DNA from: Streptomyces sp. UW30
Lineage (GTDB): Bacteria > Actinomycetota > Actinomycetes > Streptomycetales > Streptomycetaceae
NCBI RefSeq assembly: GCF_008042075.1
Contig: NZ_RDBN01000037.1
Span: 1,776,848 to 1,825,102 of the forward strand
Length of the DNA: 48,255 nucleotides
Reading direction: 5' to 3'
The position numbers and the translations under genes are program-made. The notes beneath the pieces were generated by a model, which saw nothing but the letters and a program-made list of their open reading frames with translations, had not been told where the DNA came from and ran no database searches. This document shows positions 7,804 through 16,272 of this stretch, one piece after another (position 1 is the stretch's first letter; every line of letters starts with the position of its first letter).

Positions 7804-8592
7804 GTGAGCTTGAGGATCGTTGTCACTGTGAAGTACGTGCCCGACGCCACTGGCGACCGGCACTTCGCCGATGACCTGACCGTCGACCGGGACGACGTGG
7901 ACGGTCTGCTCTCCGAGCTCGACGAGTACGCGGTCGAGCAGGCGCTGCAGATCTCCGAGAACTCCGACGACGACGTCGAGATCACCGTCCTGACGGTGGG
8001 CCCCGAGGACGCCAAGGACGCGCTGCGCAAGGCGCTTTCCATGGGCGCCGACAAGGCGATCCACGTCGAGGACGACGACCTGCACGGCACCGACGCCCTC
8101 GGCACCTCGCTGGTGCTGGCCAAGGCGGTCGAGAAGGCCGGCTACGACCTGGTGATCTCCGGCATGGCGTCCACGGACGGCACCATGGGTGTCGTACCGG
8201 CCCTGCTCGCCGAGCGCCTGGGCGTCCCGCAGGTCACCCTGCTGTCCGAGGTCTCCGTCGAGGACGGCACGGTCAAGGGCCGCCGGGACGGCGACGCCGC
8301 CTCCGAGCAGCTGGAGGCCTCCCTGCCGGCCGTCGTGTCGGTCACCGACCAGTCGGGCGAGGCGCGTTACCCGTCCTTCAAGGGCATCATGGCCGCCAAG
8401 AAGAAGCCGGTTCAGTCCTGGGACCTGTCGGACCTGGAGATCGACGCCGAGGAGGTCGGTCTCGAGGGTGCCTACACCGTCGTGGACACCGCGGCCGAGC
8501 GCCCGGCCCGCACCGCCGGCACGATCGTCAAGGACGAGGGCGAGGGCGGCAAGCAGCTCGCCGAGTACCTCGCGAGCCAGAAGTTCATCTAA
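7804..8592 (+). CDS. etfB: Electron transfer flavoprotein subunit beta
   Basis: A 262-residue ETF beta subunit. With EtfA it forms the FAD/AMP-binding dimer that takes electrons from acyl-CoA dehydrogenases and related enzymes and passes them to ETF:quinone oxidoreductase. Signature segments are IVVTVKYVPD at the N-terminus, DEYAVEQAL, VLTVGPEDAKDALRKALSMGADKAIH, and GMASTDGTMGVVPALLAERLG for AMP binding. GTG 7804 is preceded by AGGAGAG. etfA follows after 74 bp on the same strand, forming an operon. It matters for beta-oxidation and amino-acid catabolism. Confidence 0.95.
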   Translation: MSLRIVVTVKYVPDATGDRHFADDLTVDRDDVDGLLSELDEYAVEQALQISENSDDDVEITVLTVGPEDAKDALRKALSMGADKAIHVEDDDLHGTDALGTSLVLAKAVEKAGYDLVISGMASTDGTMGVVPALLAERLGVPQVTLLSEVSVEDGTVKGRRDGDAASEQLEASLPAVVSVTDQSGEARYPSFKGIMAAKKKPVQSWDLSDLEIDAEEVGLEGAYTVVDTAAERPARTAGTIVKDEGEGGKQLAEYLASQKFI

Positions 8593-8666
8593 GGGCCCGT
8601 CGGCCCTCTGAGGCTCAACACCCCTTCCGCCCCTCAAGCCTTCGCAATCCGCAGGAGAGCATTCCC

Positions 8667-9629
8667 ATGGCTGAAGTTCTCGTCTACGTCGACCACGTGG
8701 ACGGCGCCGTCCGCAAGCCCACCCTGGAGCTGCTGACGCTGGCCCGCCGCGTCGGCGAGCCGGTCGCCGTCGCGCTGGGCAACGGCGCCGCCGACACCGC
8801 CGCCACCCTCGCCGAGCACGGCGCGGTCAAGGTCCTCACCCACGAGGCCGCCGAGTACGCCGACTACCTGGTCGTCCCGAAGGTCGACGCCCTCCAGGCC
8901 GCCGTCGAGGCCGTCTCCCCGGCCGCCGTGCTGGTGCCGTCCTCCGCCGAGGGCAAGGAGATCGCCGCGCGTCTGGCGCTGCGCATCGGCTCCGGCATCA
9001 TCACCGACGCCATCGACCTGGAGGCCGGTGACGAGGGCCCGGTGGCCACCCAGTCGGTGTTCGCCGCGTCCTTCACGACCAAGTCCCGTGTCGCCAAGGG
9101 CACCCCGGTCATCACGGTCAAGCCGAACAGCGCCGCCGTGGAGGCCGCCCCGGCCGCGGGCAGCGTCGAGGCCCTCGCCGTCACCTTCTCCGCCCAGGCC
9201 ACCGGCACCAAGGTGACCGCGCGCACGCCGCGTGAGTCGACCGGGCGTCCGGAGCTGACCGAGGCCGCGATCGTGGTCTCCGGTGGCCGTGGCGTCAACG
9301 GCGCGGAGAACTTCGCGATCATCGAGGCGCTGGCCGACTCCCTCGGCGCGGCCGTCGGCGCCTCGCGTGCCGCGGTGGACGCCGGCTGGTACCCGCACAC
9401 CAACCAGGTCGGCCAGACCGGCAAGTCGGTCTCGCCGCAGCTGTACATCGCCTCCGGCATCTCCGGCGCGATCCAGCACCGTGCCGGTATGCAGACCTCG
9501 AAGACGATCGTGGCGATCAACAAGGACGCCGAGGCCCCGATCTTCGAGCTGGTCGACTACGGCGTCGTCGGCGACCTCTTCGACGTCGTCCCGGCCCTGA
9601 CCGAGGAGATCAAGACCCGCAAGGGCTGA
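8667..9629 (+). CDS. etfA: Electron transfer flavoprotein subunit alpha
   Basis: A 320-residue ETF alpha subunit that binds the redox-active FAD. The C-terminal FAD domain has the family motifs SGGRGVNGAENF, GASRAAVDAGWYPH, QVGQTGKSVSPQLYIA, GISGAIQHRAGM, and AINKDAEAPIFELVDYG. The N-terminal domain starts with AEVLVYVDHVDG. A strong RBS (GCAGGAGAG) precedes ATG 8667. It is the second gene of the etfBA operon, and transcription should stop at the long palindrome 17 bp after the stop codon. Order, length and motifs all fit. Confidence 0.96.
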   Translation: MAEVLVYVDHVDGAVRKPTLELLTLARRVGEPVAVALGNGAADTAATLAEHGAVKVLTHEAAEYADYLVVPKVDALQAAVEAVSPAAVLVPSSAEGKEIAARLALRIGSGIITDAIDLEAGDEGPVATQSVFAASFTTKSRVAKGTPVITVKPNSAAVEAAPAAGSVEALAVTFSAQATGTKVTARTPRESTGRPELTEAAIVVSGGRGVNGAENFAIIEALADSLGAAVGASRAAVDAGWYPHTNQVGQTGKSVSPQLYIASGISGAIQHRAGMQTSKTIVAINKDAEAPIFELVDYGVVGDLFDVVPALTEEIKTRKG

Positions 9630-9645
9630 TCCCGAACAGGCGCAT

Positions 9646-9685
9646 CGAGGCCCCCGTGACCGTCGCGACGGTCACGGGGGCCTCG
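9646..9685. terminator. 40-nt perfect palindrome, bidirectional terminator
   Basis: CGAGGCCCCCGTGACCGTCG (9646-9665) is followed directly by its exact reverse complement (9666-9685). It lies between the convergent etfA and phosphodiesterase genes, 17 bp after the etfA stop and 6 bp after the minus-strand stop at 9691. A short GTGT run follows instead of a U-tract, as is usual in Streptomyces. Confidence 0.85.
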
Positions 9686-9690
9686 TGTCA

Positions 9691-10596
9691 TCACAGGGTC
9701 AGGGACGCCTGTACGGGCAGATGGTCGCTCGGGAACTGGCCGTCGACGGCGAAGGTGTTGATCGACGCCCGGTGCGCGGTGACACCGGGCGTGGTGAGGA
9801 TCCAGTCGATGCGGTCGCCGTTCGGCGTCAGCGGCTTGTAGCCGTGGAAGGTCGCGTACAGTGCGCTGCGCTCGCGCGCGGTGTCCCAGCTGTCGAGGAG
9901 ACCGGCGCCGAGCAGTGTGTCGTAGACCGTGTTCTTGTGGGCGGCGATGTTGAAGTCCCCGGTCACCACGACCGGCAGTGAGCGGTCGAACCCGGCGATC
10001 CGCTGCGCGATGAGCGTGGCGCTGCGTTCGCGCGCGTACTGGCTCACATGGTCGAAGTGGGTGTTGAGGGCGTAGAACTCCCGTCCGCCGTCGGTCAGAT
10101 CGCGGAAGCGGACCCAGGTGACCATGCGGGCGAAGGCGGCGCCCCAGGTGTTGGAGCCGATCACGTCCGGGGTGTCGGAGAGCCAGAAGTGGTCGTACTC
10201 GGTCGGGCGCAGTCGGTGGGAGTCGTAGAAGATCGCCATGGATTCGTCGCGACTGCCGTGCAGCCGGCCGGTGCCCACCCAGTCGTAGCGCGGGCCGAGG
10301 TCGGCATCGATGTCCAGCAGCTGCGAGAAGATCCCTTCCTGGGTGCCGATGACATGGGGGGCCTCGCGGCGCAGCAGCTCGCGCATCACCGGTCTGCGCA
10401 CGGTCCAGCTGTTCGGCTCCGTCGTGCTCGCGAAGCGCAGGTTGAAGGACATGACCTTCAGGTGCCGGCGGGGTGGGCGCTCGCCCGCCGATGCGGTGGA
10501 CGTGGGCAGTGCTGTACTGGAGAGGGGCGCGGTGACCGCTGCGGCCAGTGCGGCTTTCAGGCCCAGACGGCGCGTGACTCGGCTGTGGTTCGGCAC
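9691..10596 (-). CDS. Secreted endonuclease/exonuclease/phosphatase family protein
   Basis: A 301-residue exported metal-dependent phosphodiesterase or phosphatase. The N-terminus has paired arginines (RVTRRLGLKAALAAAV) followed by a hydrophobic stretch and an Ala-rich cleavage zone, a Tat-like or Sec signal. EEP-fold motifs are in order: MSFNLRF with the metal-binding Asn, GTQEG with the catalytic Glu, GDFNIAA, and the C-terminal SDHLPV with the catalytic Asp-His. The product may act on nucleic acid, a sugar phosphate or a phospholipid outside the cell; the sequence does not decide. It is monocistronic, convergent with etfA. Confidence 0.88.
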   Translation of the reverse strand: MPNHSRVTRRLGLKAALAAAVTAPLSSTALPTSTASAGERPPRRHLKVMSFNLRFASTTEPNSWTVRRPVMRELLRREAPHVIGTQEGIFSQLLDIDADLGPRYDWVGTGRLHGSRDESMAIFYDSHRLRPTEYDHFWLSDTPDVIGSNTWGAAFARMVTWVRFRDLTDGGREFYALNTHFDHVSQYARERSATLIAQRIAGFDRSLPVVVTGDFNIAAHKNTVYDTLLGAGLLDSWDTARERSALYATFHGYKPLTPNGDRIDWILTTPGVTAHRASINTFAVDGQFPSDHLPVQASLTL

Positions 10597-10754
10597 TTCG
10601 GGCTCCTTGGTGGGAACGGCCGGACGAGTCGTGCGGGGCGTGCGTATGGAAGTGTGATACCGCGTCCTGAGGTGGGCGTGAACATGACGAGATGGAGGAG
10701 TGACTCCCCGTGGACATGGTGTTGACCATCCGGAAGGTCCCCGGATAACTTCAT

Positions 10755-10778
10755 TCTACGGATTGTTGATTCCGTAGA
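10755..10778. promoter_or_regulatory. Operator-like inverted repeat upstream of the DUF6986 gene
   Basis: TCTACGGA (10755-10762) and TCCGTAGA (10771-10778) are perfect arms around TTGTTGAT. The site lies 24 bp before the ATG at 10802 and just upstream of the RBS, in the zone expected for a promoter or transcription start. A dimeric repressor, for example of IclR or GntR type, is likely; the regulator gene is not in the window. Confidence 0.5.
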
Positions 10779-10801
10779 GCGGAAAACAGGAGGGTGTGGG
10801 A

Positions 10802-12106
10802 ATGGGTCAGGGCCAGCAGGAGAATGTGGCGACGAGCCTCGCGGGCGCCGTCAGCGAGGAGATCAGCGCCTCCCTCGCGCCGGTCGACGCCGAGCTGGAG
10901 CGCCGCTACCCCGGGGACCCGGGCACCCGTCAGCCCGTCCACACCGTGTACGTCCCCGGTGACATCTTCGCCGCCGACACCATCCGCTCCTGGGGCGACC
11001 AGGCCCTCACGGCCCTCGACGAACACGCCCCCGACGCCGCCTCCTTCGCCGCCGTACTCGGCCTGTCCGACGAGCTCGCCGAGCCGGTGTACTCCCGGGT
11101 GCGCGCCAAGCTGGAGCGCGAGCCCATCGAGGACCTGCGGGTCGACTTCGAGGACGGCTACGGCCCCCGCCCCGACGCCGAGGAGGACGGGGCGGCCGCC
11201 CGCGCGGCCCGCCTGATCGCCGAGGCGTACGAGAACGGCACTGCGGCCCCGTACATGGGCATCCGCATGAAGTGCATGGAGGCGCCGGTCCGGGACCGCG
11301 GCATCCGCACCCTCGACATCTTCCTCACCGGCCTGATGGAGGCCGGCGGCCTGCCCGACGGACTCGTCCTCACCCTGCCCAAGGTGACCTACCCCGAGCA
11401 GGTCACCGCCATGGTGCGGCTCCTGGAGGAGTTCGAGAAGGCGCGCGGGCTGGAGCCCGGCCGGATCGGCTTCGAGATCCAGATCGAGACCAGCCAGTCC
11501 ATCCTCGCCACCGACGGCACCGCCACCGTCGCCCGGATGATCCAGGCCGCCGAGGGCCGCGCCACGGGCCTGCACTACGGCACCTTCGACTACAGCGCCT
11601 GCCTCGGCGTCTCCGCCGCCTACCAGGCCAGCGACCACCCGGCCGCCGACCACGCCAAGGCGATCATGCAGGTCGCGGCGGCCGGCACCGGCGTACGGGT
11701 CTCCGACGGCTCGACGAACGTCCTGCCCGTCGGCCCGACCGAGAAGGTCCACGACGCCTGGCGACTGCACTACGGCCTCACCCGCCGCGCCCTGGCCCGT
11801 GCCTACTACCAGGGCTGGGACATGCACCCCGGCCACATCCCCACCCGGTACGCGGCCGTCTTCGCCTTCTATCGTGAAGGTTTTGAGCAGGCCGCGGCCC
11901 GCCTCGCCCGCTACGCCAACCGGGCCGGCGGCGACGTCATGGACGAGCCCGCAACCGCAAAGGCCCTGGGCGGCTACCTGCTGCGCGGCCTGGACTGCGG
12001 CGCCCTCGACATCGGCGAGGTCGCCCGGCTGACCGGACTGACCCGTGCCGATCTGGAGGGATTTGCGGCACCGCGACGCGGTGACCTCACGGTCTCCGCC
12101 AAGTAG
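10802..12106 (+). CDS. DUF6986 family protein, CitE/HpcH-like aldolase/lyase fold
   Basis: A 434-residue protein resembling the HpcH/HpaI-CitE TIM-barrel superfamily. Recognisable segments are LRVDFEDGYGPRPDAEED (acidic metal-site motif), GIRMKCME, LTLPKVTYPEQVTAM, IGFEIQIETSQSI with the metal-binding Glu, and LHYGTFDYSA. C-C bond lysis or condensation of a CoA ester or keto acid is inferred from the fold only. ATG 10802 is chosen because AGGAGGG (10788-10794) lies 7 nt upstream; GTG 10796 is too close to it. A palindrome 24 bp upstream suggests repressor control. It is followed by the kinase gene after 94 bp. Confidence 0.75.
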   Translation: MGQGQQENVATSLAGAVSEEISASLAPVDAELERRYPGDPGTRQPVHTVYVPGDIFAADTIRSWGDQALTALDEHAPDAASFAAVLGLSDELAEPVYSRVRAKLEREPIEDLRVDFEDGYGPRPDAEEDGAAARAARLIAEAYENGTAAPYMGIRMKCMEAPVRDRGIRTLDIFLTGLMEAGGLPDGLVLTLPKVTYPEQVTAMVRLLEEFEKARGLEPGRIGFEIQIETSQSILATDGTATVARMIQAAEGRATGLHYGTFDYSACLGVSAAYQASDHPAADHAKAIMQVAAAGTGVRVSDGSTNVLPVGPTEKVHDAWRLHYGLTRRALARAYYQGWDMHPGHIPTRYAAVFAFYREGFEQAAARLARYANRAGGDVMDEPATAKALGGYLLRGLDCGALDIGEVARLTGLTRADLEGFAAPRRGDLTVSAK

Positions 12107-12200
12107 CGGGCCGGTCACAGCAGCCTCCACCGACTGGAGTTGTCACCCTGGCCCCGTAGTCTGTACGGACGCAACGACGGTCCACAGGAACGGGGCAACG

Positions 12201-14201
12201 GTGTCTTCGGGGGAGAACGGACAGGCGGACGAGACCGGCCGGCTGCTCGCGGGGCGCTATCGCGTCGTCGCCCAACTCGGGCGCGGCGGCATGGGCGTGG
12301 TCTGGCGGGCCGTCGACGAGGTTCTCGGCCGCGAGGTCGCCGTCAAGGAGCTGCGCACCTACTCGGACGCCGACGGGCCCGAACTGGCGGATCTGCGGCT
12401 GCGAATGCAACGCGAGGCCCGAGCGGCCGCCCGGGTCCGGCATCCGGGAGTCGTGGCCATCCATGACGTCACCGAGGTCGACGGACGCCCGCTCATCGTC
12501 ATGGAACTGGTCGACGGCCCCTCCCTGGAAGCCGTGTTGCGCGAGCGCGGCACGCTCGACCCGCGGGAGGCGGCCGGGATCGGCGCCAAGGTCATGGACG
12601 CGCTGGCCGCCGCCCACCGCGCCGGCGTCCTGCACCGTGACGTCAAGCCCGGCAACATCCTGCTGGAGAGCTCCGGCCGGGTCGTACTCACCGACTTCGG
12701 CATCGCCACGATGGAGGACCCGGGCGACGGTTCGGCCACCCATCTGACCCGCACCGGCCATCTGGTCGGCTCCCTGGACTACATGGCCCCCGAGCGCGCC
12801 CAGGGCGCCGAGCCGGGTGCCTCCTCGGACGTCTGGGCCCTGGGTGCCACGCTGTACGCGGCGGTGGAGGGCTCCGCTCCGTTCCGCCGTACGTCGACCT
12901 TCTCCACCCTCACCGCGATCGTCACCGAGCCGCTGCCGGAGCCCGGTAACGCGGGCCCGCTCGGCCCCGTCCTCCAGCAGCTGATGGACAAGCGGTCCGA
13001 GTTCCGGCCCGATGCCGACGCGGCACGCGCACTCCTGCAGGCGGTCGCGGACTCCGGCGGCACCGACGCGCCGACGACGGCGCTGCGGGGGCCGGCGGAC
13101 CCCGGGCCCGACGAGACGGAGCGCAGTGTCCCGTCGGTGCCGCCCGGCTTCGGGCCCACGGCCGCGGCGGGTTCCGCCGGCCAGGCGCACGGCGGGGACA
13201 CACCCAGGCAGGGAGTGCCCGCCTCCAACCTTCCCGGGGCACCGGTCTTCGGGGCACCCGGACAAGGCGCGCAGGGCCCCGCGGCTCCCGGCCAGAGCTC
13301 CGGTGCCGTCGGTCACTCCGGCCCGGCCGCACCGGGATCCGTCGCCCCGGGGCAGCCGCCCATGTCGCCGTACGGCGCCGTGCCGGGGCCGTCCGCCCCG
13401 CACCCGCCCGGCTTCGGCGGCCCCACCCCGCCGCACGACGCGGACGCCACCGGCCCGATGGTCACCTCCTCCGGTACGCCCTCCCGGCGCAAGGGCCGCG
13501 CCCTGCTCGCCGCCGTGGCCGTCACCGTCGTCCTCGCGGCGGCCGGGGTCACCGTCGCCCTGGTGAACAACAAGGGCGACGCCAAGGCCGAGGCAGGGGG
13601 CGAGTCGTCCGTCGTCGCGCAGGACGGTACGTCCGCGCGGGCGAGCGGCAGCCCCGACGCGGACCGTTCGGGCGACTCCGGCCTGACCGAGAAGGACGAC
13701 GACAAGGAATCGCCCGGCGCGACCAAGTCCCCGAGCCGATCCGCCGGCAGCGAGCCCTCGGACCGGCCCACCACCTCGGCCCCCACCAAGACCTCGGACG
13801 GGGGCGGCAGCAACGGGGGTACCACGGGCGGCGGTTCCGGCGACGGCGGTACCACCGGCGGTGGAAGTACGACCGGCGGCGGGGGAACCACGGGCGGTGG
13901 AGGCGGCACCACACCGGCCCCGTCCTGCACTTCCATCGGCGGCGGCAAGTACAACTGCAAGGTCTGGAAGCAGGCCAAGTCGTACACCGCCTCGGGCAGC
14001 GAGGTAGGCGTCCTCTACGCGGGCACCAACTACTTCTACTGCCAGCAGAACCTGGGCCGCCGTGAGACGTACGGCGAGTGGACCAACGTCTGGTGGGCCA
14101 AGACGGACGACGACAGCGGCAACGCCAACGTCTTCATCAGCGACGTCTACCTCGAGGGCGGCAACAACGACGAGCCGGTGCCCGGGCTGCCGGTCTGCTG
14201 A
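12201..14201 (+). CDS. Membrane Ser/Thr protein kinase with extracellular Cys-containing domain
   Basis: A 666-residue Hanks-type kinase. The catalytic domain spans roughly residues 15-290: P-loop GRGGMGVVWRA, Lys49 in VAVKEL, HRDVKPGN (145-152), DFG starting at Asp165, and DYMAPERA. A Pro/Gly-rich juxtamembrane region follows, then one membrane helix at about 434-455. Next come a Ser/Thr/Asp-rich stretch and a GGGTTGGG-type linker. The extracellular domain (about 574-666) contains four cysteines (PSCTS, YNCK, FYCQ, PVC) and many aromatics. It has no PASTA repeats, so the ligand is unknown. GTG 12201 is chosen because upstream in-frame sequence lies within and just after the previous gene. 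It probably signals envelope or wall state. Confidence 0.88.
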   Translation: MSSGENGQADETGRLLAGRYRVVAQLGRGGMGVVWRAVDEVLGREVAVKELRTYSDADGPELADLRLRMQREARAAARVRHPGVVAIHDVTEVDGRPLIVMELVDGPSLEAVLRERGTLDPREAAGIGAKVMDALAAAHRAGVLHRDVKPGNILLESSGRVVLTDFGIATMEDPGDGSATHLTRTGHLVGSLDYMAPERAQGAEPGASSDVWALGATLYAAVEGSAPFRRTSTFSTLTAIVTEPLPEPGNAGPLGPVLQQLMDKRSEFRPDADAARALLQAVADSGGTDAPTTALRGPADPGPDETERSVPSVPPGFGPTAAAGSAGQAHGGDTPRQGVPASNLPGAPVFGAPGQGAQGPAAPGQSSGAVGHSGPAAPGSVAPGQPPMSPYGAVPGPSAPHPPGFGGPTPPHDADATGPMVTSSGTPSRRKGRALLAAVAVTVVLAAAGVTVALVNNKGDAKAEAGGESSVVAQDGTSARASGSPDADRSGDSGLTEKDDDKESPGATKSPSRSAGSEPSDRPTTSAPTKTSDGGGSNGGTTGGGSGDGGTTGGGSTTGGGGTTGGGGGTTPAPSCTSIGGGKYNCKVWKQAKSYTASGSEVGVLYAGTNYFYCQQNLGRRETYGEWTNVWWAKTDDDSGNANVFISDVYLEGGNNDEPVPGLPVC

Positions 14202-14203
14202 GG

Positions 14204-14959
14204 TCAGCTCTCCCCGACCCGCAGACGGGCCTCCAGCCCGGAGGCCGTCACCAGCTTCTCCTGCGCGAACACCAGCGTGCCCCGCGCGCACAGCCCGGCG
14301 TCGGCCCGTGCCCGTGCGCAGAACTCCTCCGGGGTGGCACCGAAGAGCTCCCTCAACCGGGGCGAGTCCGTGAGGAGTTCGGTGAGCAGGGCGCGCTGGC
14401 CGGGGTGGGTGCGCGGTGCACCGGTGCCGTCGTGCAGGACGCCATGGCGGTTGACGTACGCGAAGGCGCCCGGGAGCACGGTGCCGTCAGCCAGTTCGAC
14501 CCGCACGTCGGGCGCCGGCAGCCAGGCCCGGCCGTAGTGTCCGTCCGGCAGCGGCACCCCCTCGCTGGCGTCGATCACCGCGAGCTGCTCGTCGTCGAGC
14601 CAGGTGAGGAACAACTCCCGTACGTGTCCCGGGGCGTGGAAGGGGGACGCGGACACATAGCCCATGTGGCTCACGTGTGCGGAGACACCCACGTCCAGAC
14701 CCGTCACCCGTGCCTTCACCATGGGCAGGGGGGAGACGATGCCGAACTCGTCCATCTTGCTGCGCAGTTGGCCGGGGCAGGCGTTGGAGCCGACGGCGAG
14801 GACGGGCACTCGGTCGTCGTACAGCAGGCGGTCCAGGGGCAGCAGCCGGTCCCCGACGAGGAGCCCGGAGTCCGACGGCCAGGCGCCCGGGTAGAGCAGG
14901 GGATGATCGCGCGGCGCGTCCGCCAGGCCGAGCGTCTTCAGTCTGCGGTCGTCCTCCAC
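14204..14959 (-). CDS. Uncharacterised cytosolic protein, possibly GGCT-like fold
   Basis: A 251-residue protein with no signal peptide or membrane helix. VLAVGSNACPGQL resembles the YGSN-type N-terminal loop of the gamma-glutamylcyclotransferase-like fold, and LPGAFAYVNRHGVL could be a later strand. The catalytic Glu expected for that fold is not clear. I cannot assign a reaction. It is convergent with the kinase gene, with only 2 bp between stop codons, and is followed on the same strand by the LacI-type gene 49 bp further right. Length and codon use are normal for the region. Confidence 0.6.
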   Translation of the reverse strand: MEDDRRLKTLGLADAPRDHPLLYPGAWPSDSGLLVGDRLLPLDRLLYDDRVPVLAVGSNACPGQLRSKMDEFGIVSPLPMVKARVTGLDVGVSAHVSHMGYVSASPFHAPGHVRELFLTWLDDEQLAVIDASEGVPLPDGHYGRAWLPAPDVRVELADGTVLPGAFAYVNRHGVLHDGTGAPRTHPGQRALLTELLTDSPRLRELFGATPEEFCARARADAGLCARGTLVFAQEKLVTASGLEARLRVGES

Positions 14960-15007
14960 GGGCCGATCGGTCCTCTCCGTCCTACGGCGGCACGGTCGTC
15001 CGCCGGC

Positions 15008-16057
15008 TCAGCCTTCCGGCCGCAGCTCGCCCGAGCCTCGGGTGATCAGCCGCGTCGGCAGCTCGATGCGCTCCGGTGTGACCAGGGTGCCGTCCAGCTG
15101 GCGGAAGAGCCGCTCGGCGGCGGTGCGGCCGAGGGCCGCGGCGTCCTGGGCGACGACGGTGACGCCCGGCTGGAGCAGGTCGGCGAGTTCGATGTCGTCG
15201 AAGCCGACCAGGGCGACCGGGCGGGGCTGCTCGGCGAGGACACGGATCACGGTGACCGTCACACGGTTGTTGCCCGTGAAGATCGCGGTGACGGGGGAGG
15301 GGCCGGTGAGCATCTCCTCGGCCGCGCGGCGCACCCGCTCCGGATCGGTGACGCCGAGGGACATCCAGGAGCCCTCCACCGGTATGCCCGCGTCCTCCAT
15401 GGCGGCCCGGTAGCCGCGCAGCCGCTCGGCGGCCGTGTGGATGCGGGGCATGTCGCCGATGAAGCCGATCCGGCGGTGGCCGTGGGCGATGAGGTGGGCG
15501 ACGCCGTCGCGGGCGCCGCCGTGGTTGTCGGCCAGGACGCAGTCGGCGTCGATCTTCCCCGCCGGACGGTCGACGAACACGGTGGCGACGCCCGCCTTGA
15601 GCTCGGGCTCCAGATAACGGTGGTCGTCACCGGCCGGAATGATCACCAGCCCGTCCACCCGCCGCGCGCACAGCGCCAGCGCCAGCTCCTGCTCGCGGTC
15701 CGGGTCCTCGGCGCTGGAACCGTTGATGAGCAGCGCGCCGTGCGCCCGCGCGACCTCCTCGACCGCGCGGCTCAGCGGGCCGTAGAAAGGGTCCGCGAGA
15801 TCCTCCAGGACCAGACCGATGCTCGCCGTACGGCCCTTGCGCAGCACCCGCGCGCTGTCGTTGCGGCGAAAGCCCAGCGCGTCGATGGCCTCCTGGACGC
15901 GGCGCTCCGTCTCCGGGGTGACCCCGGGTTCCCCGTTGACCACGCGCGAGACGGTCTTCAGGCCGACTCCGGCACGCGCGGCGACGTCCTTCATGGTGGG
16001 ACGGTTCCCGTAGCGGTTCTCGGGCGCGCGGTCGGAGCGGCGGATGGTCTCGGGCAC
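15008..16057 (-). CDS. LacI family transcriptional regulator
   Basis: A 349-residue LacI/GalR repressor. The helix-turn-helix and hinge are in TMKDVAARAGVGLKTVSRVV, followed by the family's periplasmic-binding-like effector domain (SIGLVLEDLADPFYG, VDGLVIIPAGDD, HRRIGFIGDMPRIHTAAERL, VALVGFDDIELADLLQPG). It probably responds to a sugar and controls the neighbouring ROK kinase and perhaps the alpha-galactosidase. The start is uncertain: GTG 16057 gives a short N-terminal extension, while ATG 15994 begins at MKDVAARAG. A perfect LacI-type palindrome at 16143-16154 lies in the divergent gap, suggesting autoregulation. Confidence 0.9.
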   Translation of the reverse strand: MPETIRRSDRAPENRYGNRPTMKDVAARAGVGLKTVSRVVNGEPGVTPETERRVQEAIDALGFRRNDSARVLRKGRTASIGLVLEDLADPFYGPLSRAVEEVARAHGALLINGSSAEDPDREQELALALCARRVDGLVIIPAGDDHRYLEPELKAGVATVFVDRPAGKIDADCVLADNHGGARDGVAHLIAHGHRRIGFIGDMPRIHTAAERLRGYRAAMEDAGIPVEGSWMSLGVTDPERVRRAAEEMLTGPSPVTAIFTGNNRVTVTVIRVLAEQPRPVALVGFDDIELADLLQPGVTVVAQDAAALGRTAAERLFRQLDGTLVTPERIELPTRLITRGSGELRPEG

Positions 16058-16142
16058 GATGCGGTGTCCTGTCCTGTCGGCGTCCACGGGGATGCGTCGT
16101 CCATGGGTTTGTATGAGGATGTGGCGTCGAGCATAGAGCCTG

Positions 16143-16154
16143 GACAACGTTGTC
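16143..16154. promoter_or_regulatory. LacI-type operator palindrome
   Basis: GACAACGTTGTC is a perfect 12-bp palindrome with the central CG typical of LacI/GalR operators. It lies 86 bp upstream of the lacI-type start and 119 bp upstream of the ROK gene, so it can control either side. Confidence 0.7.
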
Positions 16155-16227
16155 AGATCCGGGAGACACTGTCCACCGCAATCTCCGGCCTGCGTCCCCA
16201 CCGCGAGACCGGCTCGCCCAATTCCCG

Positions 16228-16259
16228 TGGTTGACGGGGTTTCCGAATGGTTGACGGGG
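16228..16259 (+). repeat. Two 12-bp direct repeats with 20-bp period before the ROK gene
   Basis: TGGTTGACGGGG occurs at 16228-16239 and 16248-16259. The period is 20 bp, about two helical turns, so both copies face the same side of DNA. Each contains a TTGACG -35-like hexamer. They end 13 bp before the ROK start codon. Confidence 0.55.
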
Positions 16260-16272
16260 AGAACTGACACTG

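Noticed and set aside
12087-14291. 734-codon antisense frame over the kinase gene
   Set aside because: Shadow of the kinase gene's codon bias with no recognisable motif.
16055-16270. 70-residue N-terminal extension of the LacI protein
   Set aside because: The open frame runs through the operator and promoter region and has no family resemblance.
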